From Microbacterium sp. SORGH_AS_0969 (GTDB taxonomy: Bacteria > Actinomycetota > Actinomycetes > Actinomycetales > Microbacteriaceae): a DNA stretch of 64,000 bases. Numbering within the stretch: the first letter of the stretch is position 1; each line of letters opens with the position of its first letter. The notes beneath the pieces were generated by a model, which made no database searches, was not told where the DNA came from, and worked only from the letters and a program-made list of their open reading frames with translations. The translations under genes and the position numbers were made by a program. The stretch spans positions 1-64,000 of the forward strand of contig NZ_JAUTAG010000001.1 of the NCBI RefSeq assembly GCF_030818255.1. Reading direction: 5' to 3'. Shown here piece after piece: positions 25,920-34,334 of the stretch.

Positions 25920-26171
25920 TCAGCCTTTTCGCTGGAGGGTTGATTCGAAGGTCTGCGTGTCAAGCGGGCCTGACACACGCAATGCTCGTACGAAGGCGCG
26001 ACGCGCGAGAGCTTTTCCCACGCAGGCGTCCGTCTCGTGCACCCACGCTCCCCGCCCGGGCAGGACCGCTCTCTCGTCTCTGACGAGGACCGACCCGTCC
26101 GCGACCACACGCAGAAGCGAAGATCGGGGGGCGCGTGCGCGGCATCCGACGCACGTTCGTACAGGTTCCAT
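25920..26171 (-). CDS. ylxR: YlxR-family RNA-binding protein
   Basis: Small basic protein of 83 residues of the YlxR (DUF448) family: RTCVGCR at 5-11, then PGRGAWVHETDAC near 38-50 and ARRAFVRALR near 56-65. Relatives bind RNA, and the Bacillus homologue has been reported to modulate RNase P; no such function is shown here. GAGG lies six bases before the ATG. It stands between nusA (33 bases upstream) and infB, the standard position for the family, and is probably transcribed with both. Confidence 0.9.
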   Translation of the reverse strand: MEPVRTCVGCRARAPRSSLLRVVADGSVLVRDERAVLPGRGAWVHETDACVGKALARRAFVRALRVSGPLDTQTFESTLQRKG

Positions 26172-26203
26172 CGTACACCTCGCCGTCGCGCAGCGACGGC
26201 GGC

Positions 26204-27193
26204 TCAGTTGTCTTCGAGGATGCTGTCGGGCTGGATGTCGATCTTGGCGCCGGTGAGCTTGGCGGCGAGGCGCGCGTTCTGCCCTTCCTTGCCGATCGCC
26301 AGCGACAGCTGGTAGTCGGGGACGAGAGCGCGCACGGCCTTGGTCGACGCGTCGAGGACGAACGACGAGGTGACCTTGGCCGGCGACAGCGCGTTCGCGA
26401 CGAAGCGGGGCAGTTCGGCGTCGTAGTCGATGATGTCGATCTTCTCGCCCGCGAGCTCTTCGGTGACCGCGCGCACGCGGCGTCCGAGCTCGCCGATGCA
26501 GGCACCCTTGGCGTTGACCGTCGGGTCGTTCGCCTTGACGGCGATCTTCGAGCGGTGACCGGCCTCGCGGGCCAGCGACACGATCTCGACCAGGCCTGCG
26601 GCGATCTCGGGCACCTCGAGGGCGAAGAGCTTGCGGACGAGCCCGGGGTGGGTGCGCGACACGGTGATCTGCGGACCCTTGTTTCCCTTGGCGACCGAGG
26701 TCACGTAGACGCGCAGGCGCGAGCCGTGCGCGTAGGTCTCGCCGGGAACCTGCTCCTCGGGCGGGAGGATCGCCTCGACCGTGCCGAGGTCGACGTGCAC
26801 CATGCGGGGGTTGGGACCCTGCTGGACGACACCCGCGACGATGTCGCCCTCTTTGCCACGGAACTCGCCCAGAACGGCGTCGTCGGCGATGTCGCGCAGA
26901 CGCTGGCTGATGACCTGCTTCGCGGCGAAAGCGGCGATGCGGCCGAAGTCGTCGGGAGCCTGCTCCTCTTCGCCGATGACGGCGCCCTCTTCGTCGGTGA
27001 CGGGCGTGAAGATGCCCACGTGACCGGTCTTGCGGTCGAGCGAGGCGCGTGCGCCGGCGGGGATCTCGCCGCTGGGCGAGATGTGCTTGGCGTAGGCGGT
27101 GAGGATCGCCTGCTCGATGATGCGCGCGAGTTCGTCGAAGGGGATCTCCTTCTCGCGTTCGATCGTCTTCAGAAGTGCGAGATCGATGTCCAC
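26204..27193 (-). CDS. nusA: transcription termination/antitermination factor NusA
   Basis: RNA polymerase-associated elongation factor acting in pausing, termination and rRNA antitermination; 329 residues. The N-terminal RNAP-binding domain (about 1-120), an S1 domain (EGDIVAGVVQQG near 115-190) and two KH domains (NDPTVNAKGACIGELGRRV and DYQLSLAIGKEGQNARLA) are in the usual order. It lacks the acidic C-terminal repeats of the E. coli protein, as in other actinobacteria. The GTG at 27193 has GGAGGG six bases upstream. It heads the operon; the plus-strand gene pair upstream takes the place where rimP is often found. Confidence 0.95.
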   Translation of the reverse strand: MDIDLALLKTIEREKEIPFDELARIIEQAILTAYAKHISPSGEIPAGARASLDRKTGHVGIFTPVTDEEGAVIGEEEQAPDDFGRIAAFAAKQVISQRLRDIADDAVLGEFRGKEGDIVAGVVQQGPNPRMVHVDLGTVEAILPPEEQVPGETYAHGSRLRVYVTSVAKGNKGPQITVSRTHPGLVRKLFALEVPEIAAGLVEIVSLAREAGHRSKIAVKANDPTVNAKGACIGELGRRVRAVTEELAGEKIDIIDYDAELPRFVANALSPAKVTSSFVLDASTKAVRALVPDYQLSLAIGKEGQNARLAAKLTGAKIDIQPDSILEDN

Positions 27194-27372
27194 AAGGCCC
27201 TCCGTTGTTCAGCTTTCGTCGGCGCGACCGGCGCCGACAACCCTCCTACGATACCCGGGATGCCATGCACCTCGCGAGCGCATCGGACCTACGGATGCCA
27301 TCGCACAGGTGTTTCGGAGGCGACTCCCTTGCCCGGCGGACGCATATGGGATCACAATGGTATCGTTTTCCC

Positions 27373-27612
27373 ATGGAGCTCACGATCGACAGCGGGGGAC
27401 GCATCGTCCTCCCGAAGGCGCTTCGGGATGTGTACGGACTCCTTCCCGGCACGGTGGTCGATGTGTCGGCATACGGCAGTGGCCTGCAGATCACCCCCGG
27501 AGGCCGCACCGCGCACCTCGAGCGCGACGACGATGGCCGGCTCGTTTCACGCGGCAACACCCCGGTGACCGACGAGGTTGTGTCGGCGCTGCTCGACAGC
27601 GGCCGTCGATGA
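27373..27612 (+). CDS. vapB: AbrB/VapB-type antitoxin
   Basis: DNA-binding antitoxin of 79 residues with an N-terminal swapped-hairpin AbrB/SpoVT domain (DSGGRIVLPKALRDVYGL near residues 6-23, then GTVVDV). The C-terminal part is expected to bind and silence the PIN toxin encoded directly downstream, with which it shares a four-base ATGA overlap. TATCGT six bases before the ATG fits the leaderless pattern. The complex usually represses its own promoter; no operator palindrome was identified with confidence. Confidence 0.88.
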   Translation: MELTIDSGGRIVLPKALRDVYGLLPGTVVDVSAYGSGLQITPGGRTAHLERDDDGRLVSRGNTPVTDEVVSALLDSGRR

Positions 27613-28040
27613 GGCCGTCGGATCGGTCGACATCCCCGATCGCCGTCGACACGAGCGTCGCGGTCCCCCTCCTCGTCCGCTCGCACGAAAACCATGAGCG
27701 CGTGCGCGCGTGGGCGCGCGGTCGAGAGCTTCGCCTGAGCGGCCACGCCGCGATCGAGACGTACTCCGTCCTCACGCGCCTGCCGGGCGACGCCCGTGTC
27801 GACGGAGCCGACGCCATCACCGTCATGGATGACAATTTCGGCGATCCGCTCACGCTCTCCCCCGGCGAGGCGGCGTCAGCCCACCGCGATCTCTCCGGCT
27901 GCGGCATCGCCGGCGGAGCAACGTATGACGGTCTCGTCGCTCTCGCCGCACGTGTGCACACGATCCCCCTTGCAACGCGCGACGCCCGCGCGCGCGGCAC
28001 CTACGAAGCGGTGGGCGTAACAGTCGAGCTCGTCGTCTGA
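27609..28040 (+). CDS. vapC: PIN-domain toxin VapC
   Basis: PIN-domain ribonuclease toxin of 143 residues. The acidic active-site set is complete: Asp14 in AVDTS, Glu50 in AAIETYS, Asp107 in ATYDGLVA and Asp125 in ATRDARA. Relatives cleave tRNA or rRNA at single sites; the target here is unknown. The start codon overlaps the stop of the antitoxin gene, and the two form one unit between nusA and the glycogen phosphorylase gene, convergent with the latter. Confidence 0.9.
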   Translation: MRPSDRSTSPIAVDTSVAVPLLVRSHENHERVRAWARGRELRLSGHAAIETYSVLTRLPGDARVDGADAITVMDDNFGDPLTLSPGEAASAHRDLSGCGIAGGATYDGLVALAARVHTIPLATRDARARGTYEAVGVTVELVV

Positions 28041-28068
28041 CCCCCGGGGCCGCGGCATCCGGAACCCT

Positions 28069-30564
28069 TCAGCTGACCGGCGTCGCGTGCCAGATGCGGT
28101 CGAGGTAGTCGCGCATCGCGCGGTCGGACGAGAAGTATCCGCTGCGCGCGACGTTGAGGATCGCGGAGCGCACCCAGCCGTCCTGATCGGCGTAGGCCGC
28201 GTCGACCCGGTCCTGCGCGTCGAGGTACGAGCGGAAGTCCGCGAGCGCCATGAACCGGTCGTCGTAGAGGAGGTTGGACACGAGCGGCTCGAATACCGAG
28301 CGGTCTCCGTCCGAGAACGCCCCCGACGCGATCAGGTCGATCGCACGGCGCAGCTCGTCGTCTTCCTGGTAAAAGTCGGCGGGACGATACCCCTCGGCCC
28401 ACAGCGCCTCGACCTCGGGCTCGCTCATGCCGAAGAGGAAGAAGTTGTCGTCGCCCACGAGCTGGCGGATCTCGACGTTCGCACCGTCGTCGGTGCCGAT
28501 GGTGAGCGCGCCGTTGAGGGCGAGCTTCATGTTGCCGGTGCCGGACGCCTCTTTGCCGGCGAGCGAGATCTGCTCCGACAGGTCGGCGGCCGGGATGATG
28601 CTCTCGGCGAGGGTGACGTTGTAGTTCGCCGGGTAGAGCACCTTCAGCTTGCCCTGCACGCGCTCGTCGGCGCTCACGACGTCGCCGACGGCGTTGATGA
28701 GGTGGATGATGCGCTTGGCCATGCCGTAGCCCGGAGCCGCCTTGGCACCGAAGAGGAAGGTGCGCGGCTGCACGGCATCCACATCCAGGCGACCCGAGAC
28801 GATGCCCTCGTAGGTGCTGACGATGTGCAGCACCTTGAGCGTCTGGCGCTTGTACTCGTGCAGGCGCTTGATCATGACGTCGAGCAGGTGACCGTCGTCG
28901 AGCGGAGCTTCGCCGCGCGCCTCGAGCACACGGCTCAGGCGCCGCTTGTTCGACGCCTTCACGGCCGCGAAGCGCTCGCGGAAGTCGGCGTCGTCGGCGA
29001 GGGCCTCCAGACCCCGCAGGCGCTCGAGGTCGACGGTCCAGCCGGCGCCGAGCGCCTCGGTGATGAGCGCCGACAGCTCGGGGTTCGCAAGACGCAGGAA
29101 GCGGCGGGGAGTGACGCCGTTGGTGACGTTGGTGAACTTGTCGGGCCACATCGCGGCGAAGTCCTTCAGGACGTTGTCGCGCAGGAGCTGCGAGTGCAGC
29201 TCGGCGACGCCGTTGACCTTCGAGCCCGCGACCGTGGCGAGGTACGCCATGCGCACCGAGCGCGAGGGGTGCTCGCCGATGATCGACATGTTGCGGATGA
29301 GCATCTCGTCGTCGCCGAAGCGCTCGCGCACCTCGAGCAGGAACTCGTCGTTGATGCGGTAGATGATCTCGAGGTGCCGGGGCAGCAGGCGGCCGAGCAG
29401 GTCGACCGGCCAGACCTCCAGCGCCTCGGGCAGCAGCGTGTGGCAGGTGTAGGCGAAACACTTCTGGGTGATGGCCCACGCGGCATCCCACTCGAGCTTC
29501 TTCTCGTCGACGAGCACGCGCATCAGCTCGGGCACACCGATCACGGGGTGCGTGTCGTTGAGCTGGAAGATCACGCGCTCGGGGAGCTTCTCGAGGTCGA
29601 AGTCGGCGGGGAGCACGTTCTCGATGAAGTCGGCGATGGATGCCGCGACGAAGAAGTACTGCTGCTGCAGACGCAGCTCCTTCCCCTGGGGCGTGGAGTC
29701 CTCGGGGTAGAGCACCTTGGAGATGTTCTCGGCGAAGGTCTGCGCGCGCACGGACTCGACGTAGTCGCCCGAGTTGAAGGTATGGAGGTCGAAGGCGTTC
29801 GTGGCGACCGCGCGCCACAGGCGCAGGGTGTTCACGCGGCCGTTGTGGTACCCGGGGACCATCATGTTGTACGGCACGGCGAGCACGTTCCACTCGGGAA
29901 CCCAGCGGCTGCGCGTGACCCCCTCGTCGTCGTAGGTCTCGGTGTGGCCGGCGAACGAGATGGTCTGCGCGGCCTCGGGGTGGGCGAAATCCCACGGCGA
30001 GCCCATGCGCGTCCACGCGTCGGGCTGCTCGATCTGCTGGCCGTCCGCGAAGCTCTGCCGGAAGATGCCGTACTCGTACCGGATCCCGTACCCGATGGTG
30101 GGAACGCTCATGGTCGCGAGCGAGTCGATGAAGCAGGCAGCCAGGCGGCCCAGTCCGCCGTTGCCCAGACCCGGCTCGATCTCGACGGCGCGCACGGCGT
30201 CGATGTCGATACCGCACTGCGCGAGAGCCTCGGTGGCGATGTCGGTCAGACGGGCGGCCAGGAGGTTGTTGTCGAGCTGACGCCCGAGCAGATACTCCGC
30301 CGACAGGTAGCAGACGGTCTTCGCCTGCTGCGTCTTCTGCTTCGCCCGGTCGTCGAACCAGCGCGCCATCAGGTAGTCGCGCACCGTGTAGGCGAGAGCG
30401 AGGTACTGGTCGTTCACGTCGGAGGTCGACAGCGTCACGCCCTGGTCGAAATTCAGATTCTGGAGGAACTGCTTCGTGAAGCCGTCGACGGACGCCGCGG
30501 GGGCGACGACGGGCGCGATGGCGAGCGGGTGGGTCGGGCGGAGCTCTGACGTGTTCTCGGGCAC
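28069..30564 (-). CDS. glgP: glycogen/alpha-glucan phosphorylase (GT35)
   Basis: Releases glucose 1-phosphate from alpha-1,4-glucans; cytoplasmic, pyridoxal-phosphate dependent; 831 residues, the length of maltodextrin/glycogen phosphorylases. The cofactor lysine lies in EASGTGNMKLALNGA near residue 676, and TNGVTPRRFL, VFFVASYNV-type phosphate-binding blocks and IIHLINAVGD are visible. The GTG at 30564 is preceded by TACGGT and six bases (leaderless); the slightly longer frame to 30600 would run through that promoter. No glycogen synthesis gene is adjacent. Confidence 0.93.
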   Translation of the reverse strand: MPENTSELRPTHPLAIAPVVAPAASVDGFTKQFLQNLNFDQGVTLSTSDVNDQYLALAYTVRDYLMARWFDDRAKQKTQQAKTVCYLSAEYLLGRQLDNNLLAARLTDIATEALAQCGIDIDAVRAVEIEPGLGNGGLGRLAACFIDSLATMSVPTIGYGIRYEYGIFRQSFADGQQIEQPDAWTRMGSPWDFAHPEAAQTISFAGHTETYDDEGVTRSRWVPEWNVLAVPYNMMVPGYHNGRVNTLRLWRAVATNAFDLHTFNSGDYVESVRAQTFAENISKVLYPEDSTPQGKELRLQQQYFFVAASIADFIENVLPADFDLEKLPERVIFQLNDTHPVIGVPELMRVLVDEKKLEWDAAWAITQKCFAYTCHTLLPEALEVWPVDLLGRLLPRHLEIIYRINDEFLLEVRERFGDDEMLIRNMSIIGEHPSRSVRMAYLATVAGSKVNGVAELHSQLLRDNVLKDFAAMWPDKFTNVTNGVTPRRFLRLANPELSALITEALGAGWTVDLERLRGLEALADDADFRERFAAVKASNKRRLSRVLEARGEAPLDDGHLLDVMIKRLHEYKRQTLKVLHIVSTYEGIVSGRLDVDAVQPRTFLFGAKAAPGYGMAKRIIHLINAVGDVVSADERVQGKLKVLYPANYNVTLAESIIPAADLSEQISLAGKEASGTGNMKLALNGALTIGTDDGANVEIRQLVGDDNFFLFGMSEPEVEALWAEGYRPADFYQEDDELRRAIDLIASGAFSDGDRSVFEPLVSNLLYDDRFMALADFRSYLDAQDRVDAAYADQDGWVRSAILNVARSGYFSSDRAMRDYLDRIWHATPVS

Positions 30565-30657
30565 CCCTCGACCGTAATCAGTCGCGCGCTGCCCTGCCAA
30601 GACGGCAATGGCTCTGACACATGATCTTCACCCGGACGCCGTATTGCGCGCCCCGGG

Positions 30658-32493
30658 TCAACGCAGGCCGCACCCGTCGACGACCTGCGGCTTGCGTTCG
30701 ATGAGGTTCTTGGTCCAGTCGTAGAGCACGGGCAGGAAGCGCGACTTCGGCTGGATCGGACGCAGGTGGCCATAGCCCGCGTAGCTCGCCCATCTCACGG
30801 GCTGTCCCTCGGCGCAGAGCTTCTCGATGTACTCGCGCTGGAGTCTCGGCGCGATGACCTCATCGTCCGCTCCCCACGCCACGAGCATCGGCGTGCCCAG
30901 CGGCTCGGTCATGGCGTTCTCCTCGAGGCGCCGACCCAGAGCGCCGTCGGTGAGATCGGCGTTGTAGAGCGGCCGGTCCTCCGAGACGCCCAGGGCCGTG
31001 AGGACGGACACGACCACACCCGGTTCGGTGGGGCACCGCTGCGTCATCTCGAGCACGATCGAGCGCGAGCCCTCGGCGATGTAGTCGTCGAGGTGGACGT
31101 CGGCGTAGGTCTCGGAGTACGGCACCAGCACCCACGACGTGATGACCGAGAGCATCGCGTTCGGCGGACCCGAGAGCAGTTCGCGCGCGAGGGCGGGCGG
31201 GTCGGCGACCGGTGCGACGACCGCGGTTCCGAGCACGTCGATGCCGGGGGCGTAGTCGTCGGCGATCGCGGTGGTCCACAGAGCCGCGTGCCCGCCCTGG
31301 GAGTGCCCCCAGACCACGGTGTCGGGCGAGAGGGTCAGGTCGCTGCGGAGTTCGGCCGTGGCCAGCACCGCGTCGAGCGACGAGCGGGCCTCACCCTTGC
31401 CGATGAGGTACGGATAGGCGCCGGGGGCGCCCTGTCCCGAGAAGTCCGACGCGACGACGACCCATCCGGCCTTCAATGCCTGCTCGAGTGCGGGGATCGC
31501 CCAGCGGGTGGCCGTCGAGTCGCGCAGGCTCGGCGCGCAGCCCTGAGCGACCCCGGTCGTGCCGTGATTCCAGATGATCACGGGGCGCGGTCCCAGCGGA
31601 GGATCCTTGGGGGTGATGACCATGGCGCTCGCCACGGCGGGGCGGCTCACGGCATCCCGTGTCGTGTAGAGGATCCGCGTGACGTCGCCGTTCTGCGGGG
31701 CGCGCCAGGGCGAGGCGGCGGAACGGATCAACCGTCCGTGGCCGCTCGGCACCTCGGCGGGCGGGTTGTAGAACGCGTCGACCACGGGGGCACCGTCGTG
31801 CAGCCAGTCGTTGAGCCACCACCCTCCGGCGGCGGTCGCCACGAGGACGAGCGAGAGCGCGTAGCGGCCGACGGCGGTCCAGCGGGCGCGGCGCCGACGG
31901 CGACGGACGGCCTGGTCGGCGTCGAACGGCGTCGCTCGCGGACGACGACGGATGCCGGCCACCCCGCGCCCGAAGACCCCGACTCCGAACACGATGGTGC
32001 GCACACCGAACACGACGGCCAGCACCAGCACGGTGACATCCGGCCAGGTGAACGACAGCACTCCGAAAGCGATCTGCGCGATGCCCCACGCGAGCGACAG
32101 CACCCGAGCGCTGACCGCGCCGCCCGTGACGGCCCGGCCGACCGAGGCCAGCCCACCGATCACCAGGAGAACGGCGAGGACTGACGGCAACAGTTCGAGG
32201 CTGCGCCCCAACCACACCAGGACGGCGACGCCCGCCACGATCCAGGCCACGGCGACGGCCCGCGCCCACCACCTCGTCGACCGGCCGAACAGTTCGAACA
32301 CGCCCATGACCACGGCGCTCGCGCCGACGTACACCCCGAGCAGCACGATCGAGGTGAGGGGTCGCGAGACGATGAGCGCGCCGAGCAGCACCACCACGGC
32401 ACCGACGACGAGCAGGACACGCGGCGGCGCGTTGCGCGTGAGCGCGGGAAGGGCGTTCCACCGACGCACGAACGGTCGGCGGGAAGCGGGCAT
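30658..32493 (-). CDS. HdeD-like membrane domain fused to secretory lipase domain
   Basis: Single 611-residue frame with two unrelated parts. Residues about 25-195 are a six-helix DUF308/HdeD-type membrane domain; a basic loop (RRRRRRARW) and another membrane segment (about 222-240) lead into an alpha/beta hydrolase of the secretory lipase (LIP) family. The nucleophile elbow is GHSQGG near residue 393, with WNHGTTGVAQGC before it; Asp and His of the triad are probably in WGADDEVI and GYGHLRP. The topology would place the lipase outside the membrane. The ATG at 32493 has TATCAT six bases upstream. Substrate unknown. Confidence 0.75.
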   Translation of the reverse strand: MPASRRPFVRRWNALPALTRNAPPRVLLVVGAVVVLLGALIVSRPLTSIVLLGVYVGASAVVMGVFELFGRSTRWWARAVAVAWIVAGVAVLVWLGRSLELLPSVLAVLLVIGGLASVGRAVTGGAVSARVLSLAWGIAQIAFGVLSFTWPDVTVLVLAVVFGVRTIVFGVGVFGRGVAGIRRRPRATPFDADQAVRRRRRRARWTAVGRYALSLVLVATAAGGWWLNDWLHDGAPVVDAFYNPPAEVPSGHGRLIRSAASPWRAPQNGDVTRILYTTRDAVSRPAVASAMVITPKDPPLGPRPVIIWNHGTTGVAQGCAPSLRDSTATRWAIPALEQALKAGWVVVASDFSGQGAPGAYPYLIGKGEARSSLDAVLATAELRSDLTLSPDTVVWGHSQGGHAALWTTAIADDYAPGIDVLGTAVVAPVADPPALARELLSGPPNAMLSVITSWVLVPYSETYADVHLDDYIAEGSRSIVLEMTQRCPTEPGVVVSVLTALGVSEDRPLYNADLTDGALGRRLEENAMTEPLGTPMLVAWGADDEVIAPRLQREYIEKLCAEGQPVRWASYAGYGHLRPIQPKSRFLPVLYDWTKNLIERKPQVVDGCGLR

Positions 32494-32571
32494 CAGGCCA
32501 TGATAAACAGCGCCTCGGACGCCACGCGCAACCGGCTGTCTTTCCAGACGCGGAGCGCATACGGTTCCGGG

Positions 32572-33381
32572 ATGCCGTCCTCCGCCCGCTCCGCCGCTCG
32601 CGAGGCCGAGGCAAACCCCGCGTTGCGCGTCGCCGCTCGGGCGGGCTACGTGGCCAACGGCATCCTGCACCTGCTCGTGGGCGGCCTCGTTCTCGCCGTG
32701 GGCTTCGGTGCGGCCGAAGACACGGACCAGACCGGTGCCTTTCGTGCGGTGGCTGCCCTGCCGCTGGGCGCCGTCGCGCTCTGGGGTCTCGCGGCGGGAC
32801 TGGTCTCGCTGGGCGGGTGGCACCTGCTGCAGGCGATCGCGCCGCGCGGGCTGTCCGGGCGCAAACGTATCGCGCGCATCGCGGCCGAGGCACCGCAGGG
32901 CATCGTCTTCGTCGTGATCGGCGTGATCTCGGCGGCGGTCGCACTCGGTGCCCGACCGCACGCGGAACAGACCACGGAAGACCTCAGCCAGAGCGTGCTC
33001 ACGCTCCCGATCGGCGGGTTCGTGCTGGGAACGGCGGGGCTGATCGTCGCGGGAGTCGGTGTCGGCTTCGTGTGGATGGGCGTGCGACGCTCCTTCCACG
33101 ACAAGGTCCGCATCCCCGAGGGCGCGGCGGGACACGCGCTGAGCGCCCTCGGCGCCGTGGGATTCGTGGCGAAGGGCATCGCCCTCGGCGTGGTCGGCGT
33201 GCTGGTCACGATCGCGGCCATCCGCGTCGAACCCGACACGGCCGGAGGGCTGGACGGAGCCGTGTCGGCGCTCATGGCCCTGCCCGCGGGGCCTCTGCTC
33301 GCGGCCCTCGTGGGCCTCGGCTTCCTCGCCTACGGCGTCTTCACCGTCTTCCGCGCGCGCTACGCGCGCCTCGACGTCTGA
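32572..33381 (+). CDS. DUF1206 membrane protein
   Basis: Integral membrane protein of 269 residues built from three two-helix DUF1206 repeats, each opening with a block such as RAGYVANGILHLLVGG (about 20-35), APQGIVFVVIGVISAAVAL (about 105-125) and AVGFVAKGIALGVVGVLV (about 195-215). Function unknown; the family is common in actinobacteria. The ATG at 32572 has TACGGT six bases upstream; an upstream ATG in the same frame is less likely because it lies before that box. Divergent from the lipase fusion gene with only 78 bases between. Confidence 0.85.
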   Translation: MPSSARSAAREAEANPALRVAARAGYVANGILHLLVGGLVLAVGFGAAEDTDQTGAFRAVAALPLGAVALWGLAAGLVSLGGWHLLQAIAPRGLSGRKRIARIAAEAPQGIVFVVIGVISAAVALGARPHAEQTTEDLSQSVLTLPIGGFVLGTAGLIVAGVGVGFVWMGVRRSFHDKVRIPEGAAGHALSALGAVGFVAKGIALGVVGVLVTIAAIRVEPDTAGGLDGAVSALMALPAGPLLAALVGLGFLAYGVFTVFRARYARLDV

Positions 33382-33387
33382 CCGGCC

Positions 33388-34209
33388 TCAGTCCAGCGAC
33401 GGATCGCGGCCCGTGCGCTCACCGGTGTCGAGAGCGGCGATCGCGGCGTGGTCGTCGGCATCGAGGGTGAAGTCGAAGACGTCGCCGTTCTCGCGGATCC
33501 GCTCCAGCGCCACCGACTTCGGGAAGACCACGAGTCCGCGATCGAGGTGCCAGCGCACGACGACCTGCGCGGGGGTCTTGCCGTAGCGCGCGGCGATCCG
33601 CGCGAGGGCGGGTTCACCGAGCAGACCACCCCGGGCGAGCGGGGCCCATGACTCGGTGACGATCCCGTTCGCGGCATCCCAGTCGACGAGCTCGTTCTGC
33701 GGGAAGCGGGGGTGCAGCTCGATCTGGTTGACGGCCGGGAGGACGCCGGTCTCGTCGCGCAGGCGCTCGAGGTGCGGGATTGCGAAGTTGCTCACGCCGA
33801 TCGAGGTCGCCCGCCCCTCCTGCTGCAGGCGGATGAGAGCGCGCCAGGTGTCGACGTAGCGGCCGGCGCTGGGGATCGGCCAGTGGATGAGGTACAGGTC
33901 GACACGGTCGAGGCCGAGGCGTCGCGCACTCGCGTCGAAGGCGCGCAGCGTCTCGTCGAAGCCCTGGTCGTCGTTCCACACCTTCGTCGTCACGAAGACG
34001 TCGTCCCGGTCGAGACCCGACGCGCGCAGTCCCTCCCCCACCTCGGTCTCGTTGCCGTACAGGGCGGCCGTATCGATATGGCGGTAGCCGGCGGCGAGCG
34101 CGCCCTCGACGAGGCCGGCGGTGAGATCCGCGGGCACCTTGTACGTGCCGATACCGAGCTGAGGGATCGTGGAGCCGTCGCGGAGCGACAGGCGAGGGGC
34201 CGAGATCAT
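33388..34209 (-). CDS. aldo/keto reductase
   Basis: NADPH-dependent oxidoreductase of the aldo/keto reductase superfamily, 273 residues, TIM barrel, cytoplasmic. The catalytic tetrad is recognisable: Asp in HIDTAALYGNE with the Tyr four residues on, Lys in VTTKVW and His in LIHWP; the cofactor motif VFPKSV lies near the end. Closest in type to 2,5-diketo-D-gluconate reductases, but the substrate cannot be read from sequence. The ATG at 34209 has TAGCGT seven bases upstream. Its stop is six bases from the stop of the convergent DUF1206 gene. Confidence 0.9.
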   Translation of the reverse strand: MISAPRLSLRDGSTIPQLGIGTYKVPADLTAGLVEGALAAGYRHIDTAALYGNETEVGEGLRASGLDRDDVFVTTKVWNDDQGFDETLRAFDASARRLGLDRVDLYLIHWPIPSAGRYVDTWRALIRLQQEGRATSIGVSNFAIPHLERLRDETGVLPAVNQIELHPRFPQNELVDWDAANGIVTESWAPLARGGLLGEPALARIAARYGKTPAQVVVRWHLDRGLVVFPKSVALERIRENGDVFDFTLDADDHAAIAALDTGERTGRDPSLD

Positions 34210-34292
34210 GGCATCTACGCTACCGATGCCGAGCACCGCGGGGACGACGAAACGGCACCCCTCCCGGCGGATGCGGGACGGATGCCGTCTCG

Positions 34293-34334
34293 GTGAACGT
34301 CAGCGCGTGAACGTCGGCGCGTGAACGTCAGCGC
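34293..34334. repeat. three 14-bp tandem repeats over the proS stop codon
   Basis: Units 34293-34306, 34307-34320 and 34321-34334 read GTGAACGTCAGCGC with one substitution in the middle unit. The proS stop codon (34328-34330) falls in the last unit, so the unit copies the last codons of the gene. A similar 14-bp tandem repeat with the shared core TCAGCGCGTGA covers the stop of the SorC gene near 51.05 kb. Confidence 0.85.
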
